NCBI GenBank assembly: GCA_024516035.1 | Contig: CM044962.1 | Span: 4,202,631-4,266,630 of the forward strand | Direction: 5' to 3' | DNA length: 64,000 bases | Source: Bactericera cockerelli | Lineage: Eukaryota; Arthropoda; Insecta; Hemiptera; Triozidae | Shown here: in pieces, positions 1 through 10,934 of the stretch | Layout: the number at the start of each line of letters is the position of its first letter | Numbering within the stretch: position 1 is the stretch's first letter | The notes under the pieces: model-generated | Told to the model about the DNA's origin: nothing | Seen by the model: only the letters and a program-made list of their open reading frames with translations | Database searches by the model: none | Program-made: the position numbers and the translations under genes

Positions 1-249
1 TATGACTCTAAATAACTCCCACCCTAAATATTTCCCAGTTAAAAAAATCTGGTGTAAACATCACACGACTTTCCTTATCATATTAGGAATGGAAACGGGA
101 CCAAAAGCCCCTGGTGACTTAAAGGTAACATTTATCTAAAAATTAACATCAAATTCGTAATCAGCACCTTAAAATCATTGGATTTGATATGTCACAACTC
201 CCATCTAGGATGAATACTAAAAAAGTTAGTCCAAGCGGGTCCCCCACAA

Positions 250-715
250 AATACCGGTAAATTGGGGCCGAGTTCAAAAAAGTTCAAGATATCAAAAAAA
301 TGATCAGAATAGACTCCTATTATTTTTTTAATCTAAGAAAATGTTGTTCTCTAACTTTTTTTGTATCTTTAACCAATTCATAGAAACGGCGCTTGCGGCC
401 AATATTTGCGGCCCTGCGGCCGCATTCTGCGGCCGATTGCAACCAAAAGTTTCGTGGTTCGTCTGGTGTATAAAATTAATTTCCATACCAAATTTCAAGT
501 CTCTAGCTCTTACCGTTCTTGAGATATCCTGTTCACACACACACACACACAGACACACAGACAGACGCACGGACCAATGGCTGAAAACAACTTTTTTGGT
601 ATCCTGAGGCTATGATTCGTCCAGAAATGTGAAAAACTGGGTAGGTCAAATTTTCGACGAATACAATACTTTCCTTATTATAGGATAAGGAAAGTAAAAC
701 TATAAAAATTCCTCG
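250..715 (+). repeat. Dispersed repeat resembling family X in architecture
   Basis: It contains CAAATTTCAAGTCTCTAGC, CCGTTCTTGAGATATCCTG, a CA/CAGA microsatellite and GATTCGTCCAGAAATGTG. It ends in the palindrome TACTTTCCTTAT-TATAGG-ATAAGGAAAGTA. An oddity is a run of GCGGCC-containing words at 388-435. The long ORFs across it are not coding. Confidence 0.5.
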
Positions 716-974
716 CGCATATTTCACCCAGTTTATTTCTGAGAAAGAACCTAAATACCGTCAGCGTTGTACTTGAGGAAATCCAAAACCCTAGCATTCC
801 TGATTTGTCGCTAAGAAATCTCTGACATTCTATATCTAAATAATTTTTTTTTTTTCTTTTAATTGTCATAATCTACCCGTTATATTTCTAATATGTATCT
901 TTTCCGAGCCAAAAAGAAACTACGACATTAGGTTTATATAAGATGTAGAGAATAGGTAATTTTTTTTTTTAAAG

Positions 975-1267
975 ATGAGTGTTTCACAGCCTTTTTTTGT
1001 TTCGTAGACATGAAACAGGAGCTACTGTAGACGCTTGTGGTCTGTGTTGTAGCCTGCCCATCCCGTAGTATGCCTCCCCTCTGATGGGCGAGAAGTGACA
1101 CAATACTTCCCATTTAGGTGCTGGGTCAACACGAGCGCACCGGAAGGTATCCCTTACAAACAACTGTAACCAAATTTTGAATACAAATTTTTGTCGGCGC
1201 GGGGGTTCGAACCCGGGACCTTCCGCATGGCAAGCGAGTGCTTAACCACTGAGCTATTCGTGCGCTC
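975..1267 (-). mobile_element. SINE family A (tRNA-like head)
   Basis: On the minus strand the head reads TAGCTCAGTGGTTAAGC (A box) and GGGTTCGAACCC (B box), then a body with AACAACTGTAACC reversed, ending near GTTTCGTAGACATGAAACAG. A second copy at 9137-9448 is collinear over about 280 bp. Confidence 0.8.
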
Positions 1268-1375
1268 TTTTTTTTTTCTTTTTTCTCACGTAATATACTC
1301 ACTTTTTCTTTTCATTGCAAAAATTTAGAAATATGATGTCGTTGAGCGTTCCACACGCTCTTAGAACCTCCAAAT

Positions 1376-1515
1376 AGTGAGTGAGTGAGTGAGTGAGTGC
1401 GTGAGTGAGTGAGTGAGAGAGAGAGAGAGAGCGAGAGAGAGAGTTAGAGAGAGAGCGAGAGAGAGAGTTAGAGAGAGTAAGAGAGGGAGAGAGAGAAAGA
1501 GTCAGTGAGTGAGAA
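1376..1515. repeat. GTGA and GA microsatellite
   Basis: A GTGA tetranucleotide run turns into GA repeats with GTTA interruptions. Confidence 0.95.
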
Positions 1516-1945
1516 AGAAGGTGACAAGAGATGGAGGTGAGGGAATTGCCTCCACGCTCATGGTAACCTCCGAAATTCCGTCAATGGAGGTGAAGTCACC
1601 TCCACGTACACAGATGAAAAAAAAAAAGACGAATATTATATGAGGTCTCGTGCGCTCAGTTCCCTCCTCACTCCAGCGCTAACTACATACGATCACTCAC
1701 CTCCCCAACCTCCTCATAAGTCCTCACCCCCTCAAAAGCCCCCACCCCCTGAAAAGTCCCTAATAAATGGGACCCCGTTCGTGTCTCGAATTGGAAACAA
1801 CATTTGGCACCAGGCGCGGTCGGTGCTAAGGAGCTGCGGAACTGCAGCACCCCCAGGACGAAACAGAAGAATAGAGAATTTTCTCAAGCCTAGCTCGTAC
1901 ATAGTGAAAATCATCAAACATATCAAGAATAAATAATGCTGTAAT
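1516..1945. other. No gene recognised
   Basis: Proline-rich sequence in one frame (1640-1936) comes from CCTCC-type low complexity. Nothing supports coding: no motif, and no codon bias I can see. The CCTCCACG words around 1530-1610 are locally repeated. Confidence 0.5.
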
Positions 1946-1949
1946 TATA

Positions 1950-2200
1950 ATTGATGGTGCAACTCGGGAACGTTGAGACTACTGCCCGTAGTCCAAATCT
2001 GAGTTCGATCCGGTCGGAGCAGATTTTTACACAGAAATTCTGTTCCTCGTACATGTAGCTGCATTTCGGCCCTCCAGTGGGTGAGTAAATGTGGGTAGCT
2101 GGTACATCCAGCAATGAGGTGAAACCCCTCCTAATCCAGGACGTAAATCAATAGAATCGTGGCGTTAGAAAGGGCATCAGCGTAAAAATTGCCAACCAAC
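1950..2200 (+). mobile_element. SINE family E, degraded copy
   Basis: GACTACTGCCCGTAGTCCAA, GAGTTCGATCCGGTCGG and AATTCTGTTCCTCGTACATG match the head and body at 15068-15345, but with many changes and a lost tail. Confidence 0.55.
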
Positions 2201-2750
2201 ACTCACAATAGGTTGAACACGTTCGACCCTGCTTAAACGGACAAGACAGTAAAAGAAGAAAAGATTATATTGCATGATAAACAAAATCAACTATTCTGAT
2301 TAGCATGGTAAACAAACACAAAATCATTAGACACTGAAAGAGAGCGACCCTATAAATTCCATTTCAGTCACCCCATGTGGAAGCACCCCCATCACATTTT
2401 CCCACCGGCCGCGCCTGTTCGATATTATCGCCATCACTACCATCGCATTCCGCCATCTACCTCATCATCCCCATCGTGACTATTAGTATCTTGAGAGCAT
2501 CCGTTCACGTATGTGAAACATTTTTTTTTTTCTCTCGCCATCCTTTTTCCTTTTTGTACGCGAAAAAGGGAAAGCGGAATATGTCGCGAAAAGAAAAATA
2601 GTTCGCGGTGCTTACCGTGACAATGGGGGGGGAGGGAGGAGGAGGGAGAAGTAGTAGAGAGTGAGATCTGTGGGAATTCGGAAATAGCGTCGAATAGGGG
2701 ATGAAAGAGGTGTTGCAGGAATAAAGAAAGAAAAAAAATTATGCAAATTC
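2201..2750. other. No gene recognised; purine-rich patch
   Basis: Unique-looking sequence with a G/A-rich stretch at 2625-2670. The frame 2377-2601 has no recognisable features. Confidence 0.4.
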
Positions 2751-2751
2751 C

Positions 2752-2912
2752 TCACTCGGCCTGATCAGCGAGGTGAATGCTGGTATTCCGGCCCAACCCA
2801 GGCTGGGTGAGGTTAATTTGGGTAGCAAGCAGGTTGTGTGAGTTTCCTGCGAATGGACGTGACACCCCCTCGTGATATGACCATGCGGTTGAAAGCGACG
2901 TTAATTTATTAT
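2752..2912 (+). mobile_element. Tail of 5S-type SINE (family D), plus strand
   Basis: It contains CCAGGCTGGGTGAGGTTAAT, TTTCCTGCGAATGGA and CGTGATATGACCATG, then GGTTGAAAGCGACGTTAA. That is the tail module of the 5S-derived copy at 7405-7668. The 5S head is reduced to a scrap (GCGAGGTGAATGCTGG). Confidence 0.65.
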
Positions 2913-3157
2913 TTAGATCTACTGTGACCAGTTGATTCCATTCTTCTGATTTACGTCCTGATTTGAAGTAGTCAGGACGGGGGTTTTACCTTCCATTAGC
3001 TGGGAATCGTACCAGCTACCCACATTAACCTCACCCAGCCTCAAGTGTTTGGATGGAACAGAATTTTCGTCGAAGTCTGCCCCAACCGGGAGTCGAACTC
3101 GGGAACTCTGGACTACGGCAGTAGCCACAACCATTAGGCCACGAAGGCTGGCATTAA
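2913..3157 (-). mobile_element. SINE family E, minus strand
   Basis: Reversed, it reads GCCTAATGGTTGTGGCTACT, GAGTTCGACTCCCGGTTGG and GACGAAAATTCTGTTCC, then the GGCTGGGTGAGGTTAATGTG tail. It lies tail-to-tail with the copy just upstream, forming an imperfect inverted repeat. Confidence 0.75.
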
Positions 3158-4020
3158 AACCACATTAAAAAATCAGCCCCCAGGGGGCTATCGCTAAAGT
3201 GTTTATCCTCTCATTCAAGCTACTGTCTGTACTCATCTAGCCTGCCTCAGCATAGGCACCCCACGATAGAGGGGCATGGTACCCTTAGAGGGGTGAAGTA
3301 TTTATTCCTGTCATGTAGGAGGTTGATAATAAGCAAGACATCCCTGTGTAGGGGTGGACTTGACACTCCCGCCCATGAGTGACCCTGTAGGGTTAAAGAA
3401 AGATAGGGTGAACTCCTAGATTCGTAACCGGGAAATGGAAAATATTCATAATATTTGTTCTTTTTGTGTAGAAGGTTATTAACAAGATATTGTTGTACCG
3501 GGTGGGGTGGATTTAACACTCTAAATATGCAGTCTCATCTTCTCAATCAGTCGGTACTCTTTCCTTCATTAATGCGATACCAACACTAAATTCTAGCCCT
3601 GTTGTTGAAAAAAATGAACTACGGGAAGTAGATATCGTGTTGACGTGACGATACAAATTCAGGAGTAACATTTTGTGAATTTCATGTTCCGAATTAATAT
3701 ATGTGTGAGTACAAATCCACACACAATCCAATATACTACACTACAACTAAAACTAAAAAAACAACACAAACAACAAACACAGCTTGTCTGATATATTCGT
3801 TTTCAATGTTTGCTAAACAAGGGTTTCACTCACTGTCTCGTGTATCTTTCCCCTTCATTTTCATTAGCCACCCCTTCCCTTTTTTGTGTGAATGAATTAT
3901 CGAATTGTTCCTGTCAACATAACAGGGTGCCACACGGGAAGTTAAGTGGCTGGAAATAGTGGAAGAGGTTATTTTTAAGTGGCCTCTCGACAATTTAATC
4001 ATAATATCGCCTTATTTAAC
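3158..4020. other. No gene; internal approximate duplication
   Basis: GTAGGAGGTTGATAATAAGC with GGGGTGGACTTGACACTC (3315-3370) is echoed by GTAGAAGGTTATTAACAAG with GGGGTGGATTTAACACTC (3468-3522), a diverged tandem copy about 150 bp apart. Nothing else is recognised. Confidence 0.5.
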
Positions 4021-4027
4021 TGTCCGG

Positions 4028-4200
4028 CTCAGACTATTGGGTCACAGTATTCCAGTAGTAAGCTCAAGACATATCATTATGTGGCAGGAAAAAAACGCAT
4101 ACTATGAGAGGATTTTGTCCTAACTGGGTTTCGAACCCGCAATCTCCGGATTACCAGACCAACGTGCGACGCCTTGACCACTGACTACCGGGAACTGAAC
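4028..4200 (-). mobile_element. SINE family C, minus strand
   Basis: It has the tail GTCACAGTATTCCAGTAGTA-AGCTCAAGACATA and the B box GGTTTCGAACCCGC, then ACCACTGACTACCGGGA, reversed relative to the copies at 56945 and 57920. Confidence 0.75.
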
Positions 4201-4490
4201 TCTGTGGAAATAGACTGGCTGGGGGGCGTTTAACAGAGAGCAGACCGGTGTTTCGATAGAGGACTATAAACAGAAATCAGACTAGCCAACCCTTACAAGC
4301 CAGGGTAGCTGGCAAAGGGCTTAATGGCTTATAAAGAAAAGCCCAACATCTCATGATGGTTGATCGCACATAGAAATATGTGGTTCGGGACGGGCCAACT
4401 TTTAACTTATGTTGGCTGAAGATTATCATTCCCCCCCAGATGTAGCCAAGCTGGTTATATCAACAGCAACTCTACATAAGCAAATCTACG

Positions 4491-4612
4491 TGCACTGGTA
4501 GTCAAGTGGTTAACGCGCTCGTCTGGTAATCCAGGTAGTGTAGAAAATGATTAGAGCAGTAACCTCGTCTGGTGGTTACTTTCCACTAAAGAGTGTTATT
4601 ATTATTATAAAT
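4491..4612 (+). mobile_element. SINE family F, internally deleted
   Basis: ACTGGTAGTCAAGTGGTTAA and TCTGGTAATCCAGGTAG are followed directly by GTGGTTACTTTCCACTAAAG and AGTGTTATTATTATT, skipping the middle found in the copies at 24950 and 55020. Confidence 0.7.
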
Positions 4613-4900
4613 CTAAAGTAGAATCCTGTAGAATTGAAGATCTATTGTCGCGTAGATTTAATACCGCGCTGTCATTAGATAAATAGTGTCGCTGTTTAAC
4701 ATTCCCGCTTTCTCGACACGACATTCATTATTATTTCTCCCTTTTTTTTACCTCAAAAAAAAAATCCTCCTTCCCACTACCTATCCCTCCCCCTTTCTTT
4801 CTTCCTATTTTTTTCTCCCATTACCTATCTCTCTCAATTCCCATTTTTCATGCTCTGTTTTGCTGCAGTGGTACTAAATTGAACACTGCGTATAGGCTTT
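4613..4900. other. No gene recognised; T/C-rich
   Basis: Pyrimidine-rich, low-complexity sequence; the short frame across it is compositional. Confidence 0.4.
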
Positions 4901-5290
4901 CGGCAAGGGAGGGGAGGGAGGAAGAAAAGGGGAGGGAGGGAGGGAGGAGCTTGAGGGCGTAGTTTTGAGATTTATGAACTATCAGTCTCTCCCTCTGGCC
5001 CTTACCTCCCTCCCTCTCCCCTATGCCTGTCTCCCCAACTCTCTCTCTCTCTCTATTCTCATGGATACTTTTTCAACAGACTCAAACATCGGGTAATGGA
5101 TGATGAGGAGGAGGAGGAGAGAGGGAGGGGGAGAAATAGATTGATAGAGGGAAGGAAGAAGAGATGGAGGGGAAGAGGGATTGACGGGTTGAGGGGAAGA
5201 AGGTAAAAGGGGAGAGAGAGAGAAAAAAAGAGAGCGAGAGAAAGGAGGGAATGGGGGAGGGAGAGACAGAGAGAGAGAAAAAAAATAGGT
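4901..5290. repeat. Purine-rich tract (GA/GGGA)
   Basis: Long GGAGGGAGG and GAGAGA runs, interrupted by a pyrimidine patch at 4985-5060. The 100-residue Ser/Pro/Leu frame on the other strand is an artefact. Confidence 0.85.
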
Positions 5291-5555
5291 TCTTAGATTA
5301 ATTGCCTCCAGGGCCTTTTCCATTTGTAACTCTGAGAAAAAAAACTAGATGGTAAAAAAAAACCAATGAACCGTTACCAGTCTCTCCATCACACCTGCAA
5401 GGCTGAAGAGTAAAAATGAGATATTGTCCCATAAAAAAACCAATCTTAAGATATTTGTCACTCCTTTGGGACCACTATATTTCTCGAATTTTTGACGAAA
5501 GAGTTTTTTCGTAGGGTGGAATTAATAGAGGTTTTTGTAATACCTCTGTGGAGCG

Positions 5556-5728
5556 AAAGGCCGAATTATGAAACAGGCTTAGATTTTATCTTAATGTACA
5601 CTATCCCATAAGACGCCGTCGAGTGGCAGTTTCAAATAATCTCGACGCATTTGTTTCAGTTGTTAAGTGATAGTGGCTTAGATTATCAAATCTTAGATAT
5701 TTAATCCTGTTTCATAACTTGGCCCTTT
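5556..5728. mobile_element. MITE, family GGCCGAATTATGAAACAGG (173 bp)
   Basis: The left end AAAGGCCGAATTATGAAACAGG and right end CCTGTTTCATAACTTGGCC-CTTT are imperfect inverted repeats. The interior is non-coding. Relatives are at 14030-14161, 53282-53400 and 57586-57732. Confidence 0.75.
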
Positions 5729-5754
5729 GAGTCTCTTTTTTAGCAACAAAATCA

Positions 5755-5880
5755 AAAGACAGCTACTCATTTTTCCTCACGAGGCATGACTCCTAACATC
5801 CAAAATCCTGCCCTGCTGGGGATCGAACCCAGGTCACCGCAAGACTAGTGCACTGACACACTTGGTCACGGCGACCACTG
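5755..5880 (-). mobile_element. SINE family G, minus strand
   Basis: Reversed, it reads GGTCGCCGTGACCAAGTG, then GGGTTCGATCCCCAGCAGGG, GGATTTTGGATGTTAGGAG and CCTCGTGAGGAAAAATGAGT. It is collinear with the copy at 53511-53660. Confidence 0.75.
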
Positions 5881-6285
5881 ATACAGTCAAACCTAGATAT
5901 ACAGTAAGAGAACTGGATGTTAGAGAAACCTGGATATAAGAGAACTGGATGTTAGAGAAACCTGGATAAAAGAGAGACCTGGATAAAAGAGAACTGGATG
6001 TTAGAGAAACCTGGATATAAGAGAGACCTGGATAAAAGAGAACTGGATGTAAAAGAAACCTGGATAAAAGAGAACTGGATGTAAGAGAGACATGGATATA
6101 AGAGAAACCTGGATAAAAGAGAACTAGATGTAAGAGAAACCTGGATATAAGAGAGACCTGAGTAAAAGAGAACAATTTCCAGGTCAAAGTTACCTGTCTA
6201 TAAGGCAAAATTACCTCTTTTTAAGAAAAACCTGGATATAAGGGAAAAAATTCTGATCCCTTGAGTTCTCTTGTATCCAGGTTTG
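5881..6285. repeat. Tandem array of 16-bp units (AGAGAACTGGATGTTA / AGAGAAACCTGGATAT)
   Basis: Two alternating 16-mers make a 32-bp composite unit repeated about 10-12 times. Near 6262-6284 one unit appears inverted (GTTCTCTTGTATCCAGGTTT), so the array can fold on itself. The repetitive 124-residue frame across it is an artefact. Confidence 0.9.
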
Positions 6286-7315
6286 ATTTTTTTTTAAACA
6301 AGATTTGCTCTTTATTTTTGTACATCATTTCATTACAATATTTTGAATAACAATAACATAATAAATATAGAAGTACTTAAAATGAATCAAATAAAATAAT
6401 TATGAGTATGCACTTATGCTATCACACTAAGGTACCTGGGGAACCAGGCACTTTGTTTTGTGATAGTAGGTTTGTTTTGTGATAGATTGTATACTGAAAA
6501 GCTATTACTCCAATTAAGTCCTCAACTTACCCGAACCCTCGTTCCGACAGCAGGGCAGGAGACACGAGGGGGGGGGCGGTGCACCACAACACCAGGTGCA
6601 GTTTTATAGGCCTCCCCCTTCAGGGACCTGGGAAATACCTTTCTGAACACATTTTATAGGCTTGTTATGGGGCTTACCGGAGGTTCCGAGTCTTTTACAA
6701 CTTTGTGTTCAGTTTTATGATTTTATTAGCAATGAGGGATATGAAGGTTTCGCCTGTCCTCTTTTTTCCTCACTCTTCCTGGCTGTCCCTTCTCCCTTGC
6801 ACATTCCTCTCCTCCTCAGTCAATCCTTTTTCTCTCACCCACAAGCACACACCTATCTTTCCCTATCTCCCAACACCGCATGAATCTTTTAAGTATGCGG
6901 CCACAACGAGAACCCTGGGCATTACACACTACAACCTGGGACCTTCAGGCTGATATAGGCCACTCTCGGGACTCTGTTGTGACCGTCAACTTAATTGGCA
7001 TGATTTCCTAGAAATTGGTCTGTCTAGATACAAACTATAACATATTGTTGGCAACATTTGTCAACAAAATACAGGAGAACCAAAGGCACGAGCTATTCCA
7101 AAAAATGTCACTTGTAATCCAGAGAGGAAATTGCTCAAGTATTCTGAGTACTTTGCCCTCTGGATTGCAAATTGCAGAAATATATTCTTTGTAAAAAAAT
7201 AAAGTAAAAAGAAATTAATAATACTGTTTTCTTAAAGGCAATTGTGCTCCGGAACCGCTTTCGCATTACTTCAGGGTACTTTACATACATGCCATTCAGG
7301 AAAGTGAAGAATTTT
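6286..7315. other. No gene recognised
   Basis: It opens with a T-run and ACAAGATTTGCTCTTTA, possibly the reversed 3' end of a poly(A)-bearing retroelement like those at 58060 and 60075. The rest is unremarkable. GGGACCTGGGAAATACC and GGACCTTCAGG near 6620 and 6940 are not repeated elsewhere that I can see. Confidence 0.35.
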
Positions 7316-7385
7316 CCGCTCCGGCCGGGATTTGAACCCGCAACCTCCGGGTCTTAACCACAAAGCCACGGAGGTCGGTCGAATA
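7316..7385 (-). mobile_element. tRNA-like SINE head fragment
   Basis: CCGGCCGGGATTTGAACCCG and CACAAAGCCACGGAGG on the minus strand form a tRNA-like 3' half. It is too short to assign to a family with confidence. A similar scrap is at 9725-9770. Confidence 0.5.
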
Positions 7386-7404
7386 CTATGAATGGCTTTT
7401 TTTT

Positions 7405-7668
7405 TTTTGAAGTGGGGTTTAACGTCGCTTTCAACTGCCATGGTCATATCACGACGGGGGTTTTACCCTCCATTCGCAGGAAACTCACAAACCTGCTACT
7501 CACATTGACCTCACCCAGCCTGAGTGGGGCCGGGAAAAGCCAGCGTCACGAGAATTAGAATTTGAATGGTCACCCATCCAAGTCTTAACCTCGCTGGATG
7601 TCGCTTAACTTCGGTGTTCTGAAGGGAACCGGTGTATTCAACATGCCATCGACGCTGGCTATCAATGG
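7405..7668 (-). mobile_element. 5S rRNA-derived SINE (SINE3-like), family D
   Basis: On the minus strand from 7668 the head has GTTGAATACACCGGTTCCC, CACCGAAGTTAAGCGAC and ACTTGGATGGGTGACC. These match the internal control and conserved segments of animal 5S rRNA. The body follows with GGCTGGGTGAGGTCAATGTG and GAATGGAGGGTAAAACCCCC, then CATGGCAGTTGAAAGCGACG and TTAAACCCC, with a T-run (A on the minus strand) at 7400-7410. Transcription would use the 5S-type internal polymerase III promoter. Confidence 0.82.
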
Positions 7669-7949
7669 CTTTTAATTTTGTAGGTAGCGCAGCATTACTA
7701 AGAACCCCTTTTACTTTTCCTTGTTATTTTCTTTGTACTCTGGTAGTGCTGGCACTGGTCGTTACTCTTACAAATATATCCTAGTACGCTCCTTCAATAG
7801 TCCAAGTGGCTACGTTTATTTTACTGTTGTAGCCAGCTTGGCTACAGCTGGAGCGGGGCAGATGGTCTCCAGCCAACTTTATTTCAAAGTTGGCTCGGAT
7901 GGAACCACAAATTTCTTTGTGCGATAAACCATCGATGTGTGATCTATCA
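7669..7949. other. No gene; contains a short hairpin
   Basis: AGCCAACTTT-ATTTCA-AAGTTGGCT at about 7871-7895 is a small perfect hairpin, and AGCCAGCTTGGCT lies nearby. The function is unknown. The 68-residue frame has no recognisable feature. Confidence 0.4.
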
Positions 7950-8106
7950 GTACAGATAATATTAGTAGGTTATTATATTAGTGTTAATCACTTTCGTGAT
8001 ATCACAATTACTCAAACCCGCTTTACTAAATCTACGCTGGAATCTCCGACCTCTAGGTTACAAGTACGCCGCTTTATCGATCAAGCTACTGAGGTCGGTA
8101 ATTTTA
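7950..8106 (-). mobile_element. SINE family B, minus strand
   Basis: It reads GTTAATCACTTTCGTGATAT, TACTCAAACCCGCTTTACTA, CCGACCTCTAGGTTACAAG and ATCAAGCTACTGAGGTCGG. The copy at 53803-53940 is nearly the same. Confidence 0.8.
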
Positions 8107-9136
8107 GTATCTATATGTAAGTCGAGATTTTTCAAATCCGATAACACTTGTATGATTAACAGAAATATGAATAACTTTTTTCAACAATTACTGGTAATAT
8201 ACAAACACCTTCCTTACCAATGAGTCACATGATAGTTCTACTGACTGATAGTAACATTCTAAAGGGTTGAGTGGCAGAGATTGTCATAGACAATAACCCC
8301 GCCCTTTAGTAAGGACACATGTGTGTATTTTTTTTCCTTTTTATTGTTTCCATTATTTTTTTTTACTATCATAATTATTTGTACTGTACGTATGTCTTTA
8401 TACCTAATAAAGTATATATTAATAATATTAGTACTGCTACTAGTGTTGTCCAAACCTCATCACCTGGAATGTCAATAAGGTTACACCCAACAGGTAGTCA
8501 TCCCACAGGACAGACTGACAGAGATATGCATCATCCATCATAAAGTTTTTATTGCGACAGGCCAGATCAGGGCCGGATATGGCCTATCTAGAGGGTATGC
8601 GTTACACAGGTTTGATATAAATATAATGTATTATTTCAAGAAAAAGTGATGCAATCCTTCAACCATTCAAAGTCCATGGATGAAATCGAAACCAATTAAA
8701 CACGCTTGTGCATGTTTGAGGATAAGCTGAGAGGGTAAAACACCCGTCCTGATATATGACCATGGAGTTGAAAGTGAGGTTAAACACACACAAAAAATTC
8801 TAGTAACTGAACAAAGCGAAAGCTGAATCATTATGAGTTATTTTGCTGAAAAATTCACACACCATTTGGTCTTCTCATAATTATGTTTGGCCAACTTTAA
8901 TTGCCTGCTTCCATTTCAACAACCCTGGAACCTATTTTATGAACAATCGATCTCGCATAAGACACTGGCAATACTATAATGACAGAACTATTTTACGACA
9001 GCCTTCTAATCACACTCACATAATATTTGTTATCAGTCGTAGACAGTAAAACACAAAAAACTACGCCCTAGGGTGTCACTAACTTCGTCATCTTTGATTC
9101 TTGCAGGCATATAAAATACATAAATATAATTATATT
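8107..9136. other. No gene; one SINE tail scrap
   Basis: GGGTAAAACACCCGTCCTGA and GACCATGGAGTTGAAAGTGA at 8733-8785 are the tail module shared by SINE families D and E. The remainder is AT-rich and unremarkable. Confidence 0.5.
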
Positions 9137-9448
9137 ATTATAGACGAGAGTTTCATTGTCTTTTAAATTTCGTAGCCATGAAACAGCAGCTACTGTAGAC
9201 GCTTGTGGGCTGTGTTGTAGCTTCCGCATCCCGTGGTATGCCTGTATGCCTCCCCTCTGAGAAGAGGTGACACAATACTTGCCATTTAGGTGCTGGCTCA
9301 ACACTAGCACACCGCAAGGTATCGCTGACAAACAACTATAACCAAATTTTGAATACAATTTTTTCGTCGGCCCTAGGATTCGAACCCGGGACTTTTCACA
9401 TGGCAAGTGAGTGCCTTAATACCACTGAGCTAATTGCGCGCGCGCGAG
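9137..9448 (-). mobile_element. SINE family A copy 2
   Basis: Same order as the copy at 975-1267: A-box TAGCTCAGTGGTATTAAGG, B-box GGGTTCGAATCC, body with CACCTAAATGGCAAGTATTG, end in GGCTACGAAATTTAAAAG. Small indels separate the two copies. Confidence 0.8.
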
Positions 9449-9884
9449 CTATTGATGGGTTAGTTAGTTTTTTGGTCGAAGAAATAAAAGATGGGATAAG
9501 CAGGGATATGAGCACCTCCATGAAACAGTATAATGATTTCATGTGATGATAATATACACATTAATAATATCATAGAGCAATTTAAGTATCAATAAAATCT
9601 CTATTACCCTATGAAAATTTCAAGCATGGTAAGAATTACGACCAGAAACAATAAGCTAATTGATAAAATGGGACTTGATGAAAAAACATGCGTGCCATTC
9701 CGGAAACGGAATAACTCGGTCAGAATTTTCCGCTCCCGCCAGGATTCGAACCCGCAACCTCCGAGTAAGTAACCAATGTTCGGAGGTTATCATAAAAAGG
9801 TAATGGGAGATTATAAATTGATAAATTTGTTGCAATGACCTATTATCTTTTATATTTATATTTCTGTATACATCTACACTAACT
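9449..9884. other. No gene; tRNA-like scrap
   Basis: CAGGATTCGAACCCGCAACC at about 9741-9760 is a tRNA-like B-box region on the minus strand. No intact element surrounds it. Confidence 0.4.
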
Positions 9885-10030
9885 TTTCTACCCGACACAA
9901 AACCAAAGTTGCTCAAAAGGTTATGAAACGTCCAGAAATATGAAAAAATCGGAGCAAAAACAATTTTTTTTTTTACAAAAACGAACACAATACTTCCGAT
10001 TTCTAATATTAGAAATATTAGAAAGTAAAA
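9885..10030 (-). repeat. Repeat family X end fragment
   Basis: GACACAAAACCAAAGTTGCT, ATGAAACGTCCAGAAATATG and ACACAATACTTCCGATTTC, followed by TAATATTAGAAATATTAGAA, match the family terminus on the minus strand. Confidence 0.6.
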
Positions 10031-10074
10031 ATACTGAACAATCCCTCTCTTCACTCAGGATGAAGACACTCTTA

Positions 10075-10740
10075 CGGATGAAGAGAGAGAGAGAGAGAGA
10101 GGGACAGAAAGATATCTTTCACGTCTCTTTTATTCTCTTTATGAAAGCAACAACTTAAACGTTCACCTTTCCTTCTCTCTTCTGAGAAGGGACAAATCCG
10201 TCTCGGGATTTCTTATCCTCTTCTTGTCCCTCTGAGAAGACTTTCTTTCTCCCTATCTCCTGAGAAGGGACAAAACGTCTCGTAATTTCTCTTCCTCCTT
10301 ATGTACCTCCCTTGAAAGGGTGAAGAGGCGGAAAGATGAATATGACGGACAGGCCAAGGGAAAGATATGAACTGAAGAAGAAAAAAAAGGATAGACTATC
10401 CCTCTCTTGAAAAAGAGAAGAAGAAAATGAATGGATATGGTGGATAGGCTAAGAAGGGAAGGATATGGACTGAAGAAAGATAAAGATAGACTAGTCGAAG
10501 AAGAGAAAAGAAAGGACGAACGAATATCTATTGAAAGGGAGAAGAGGAAGAAGAAGAAGAGGAAAAAAGCGGACAGGTAAAGAGAATGATATGGACTGAA
10601 GAAAGCGATGGACAGAGGGAGAGGAGGATTATTACGAGTATAGGAAAAAAGGGAGGATTCGAAGAAGATAATAAAGATAGACGAAAAAAAAAAATCAGTA
10701 CAAGGAGAATGTTGGGGTAGAGAATGGACGAGATAGAGAC
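10075..10740. repeat. Purine-rich region with GAAAGGG/GAAGAAG repeats
   Basis: Mostly GA-rich on the plus strand. The first 250 bp hold diverged copies of TCTGAGAAGGGACAAA-TCGTCTCG (10175-10300). The 163-residue Ser/Phe/Leu frame on the minus strand is an artefact of composition. Confidence 0.75.
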
Positions 10741-10934
10741 ACAATTCTAATTACTAAATAGAGGAATGAATGAAAGAGGTAAAGATCCAATGGATATAGT
10801 AATAGAGATGAATTAATATGATAAAGGGGTAGAATGTAGTACCAGGTGAATGTAAGGTAGAGAATGGACGAGGGAGACATATGTAGTTAGGAAGAGAGAA
10901 GAAAAGAGAATTATTCACATTTGGAATACTATGA
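10741..10934. other. No gene recognised
   Basis: Purine-rich, with GGTAGAGAATGGACGAG repeated from the neighbouring tract (10715 and 10856). Confidence 0.4.

Noticed and set aside
1640..1936. Proline-rich 98-codon frame
   Set aside because: No motif, no splice context, and the Pro-rich part comes from CCTCC/CCCCCT low complexity.
7405..7668. A true 5S rRNA gene
   Set aside because: Only parts of the 5S molecule are preserved and it continues into a SINE body shared with other copies, so it is a 5S-derived SINE.
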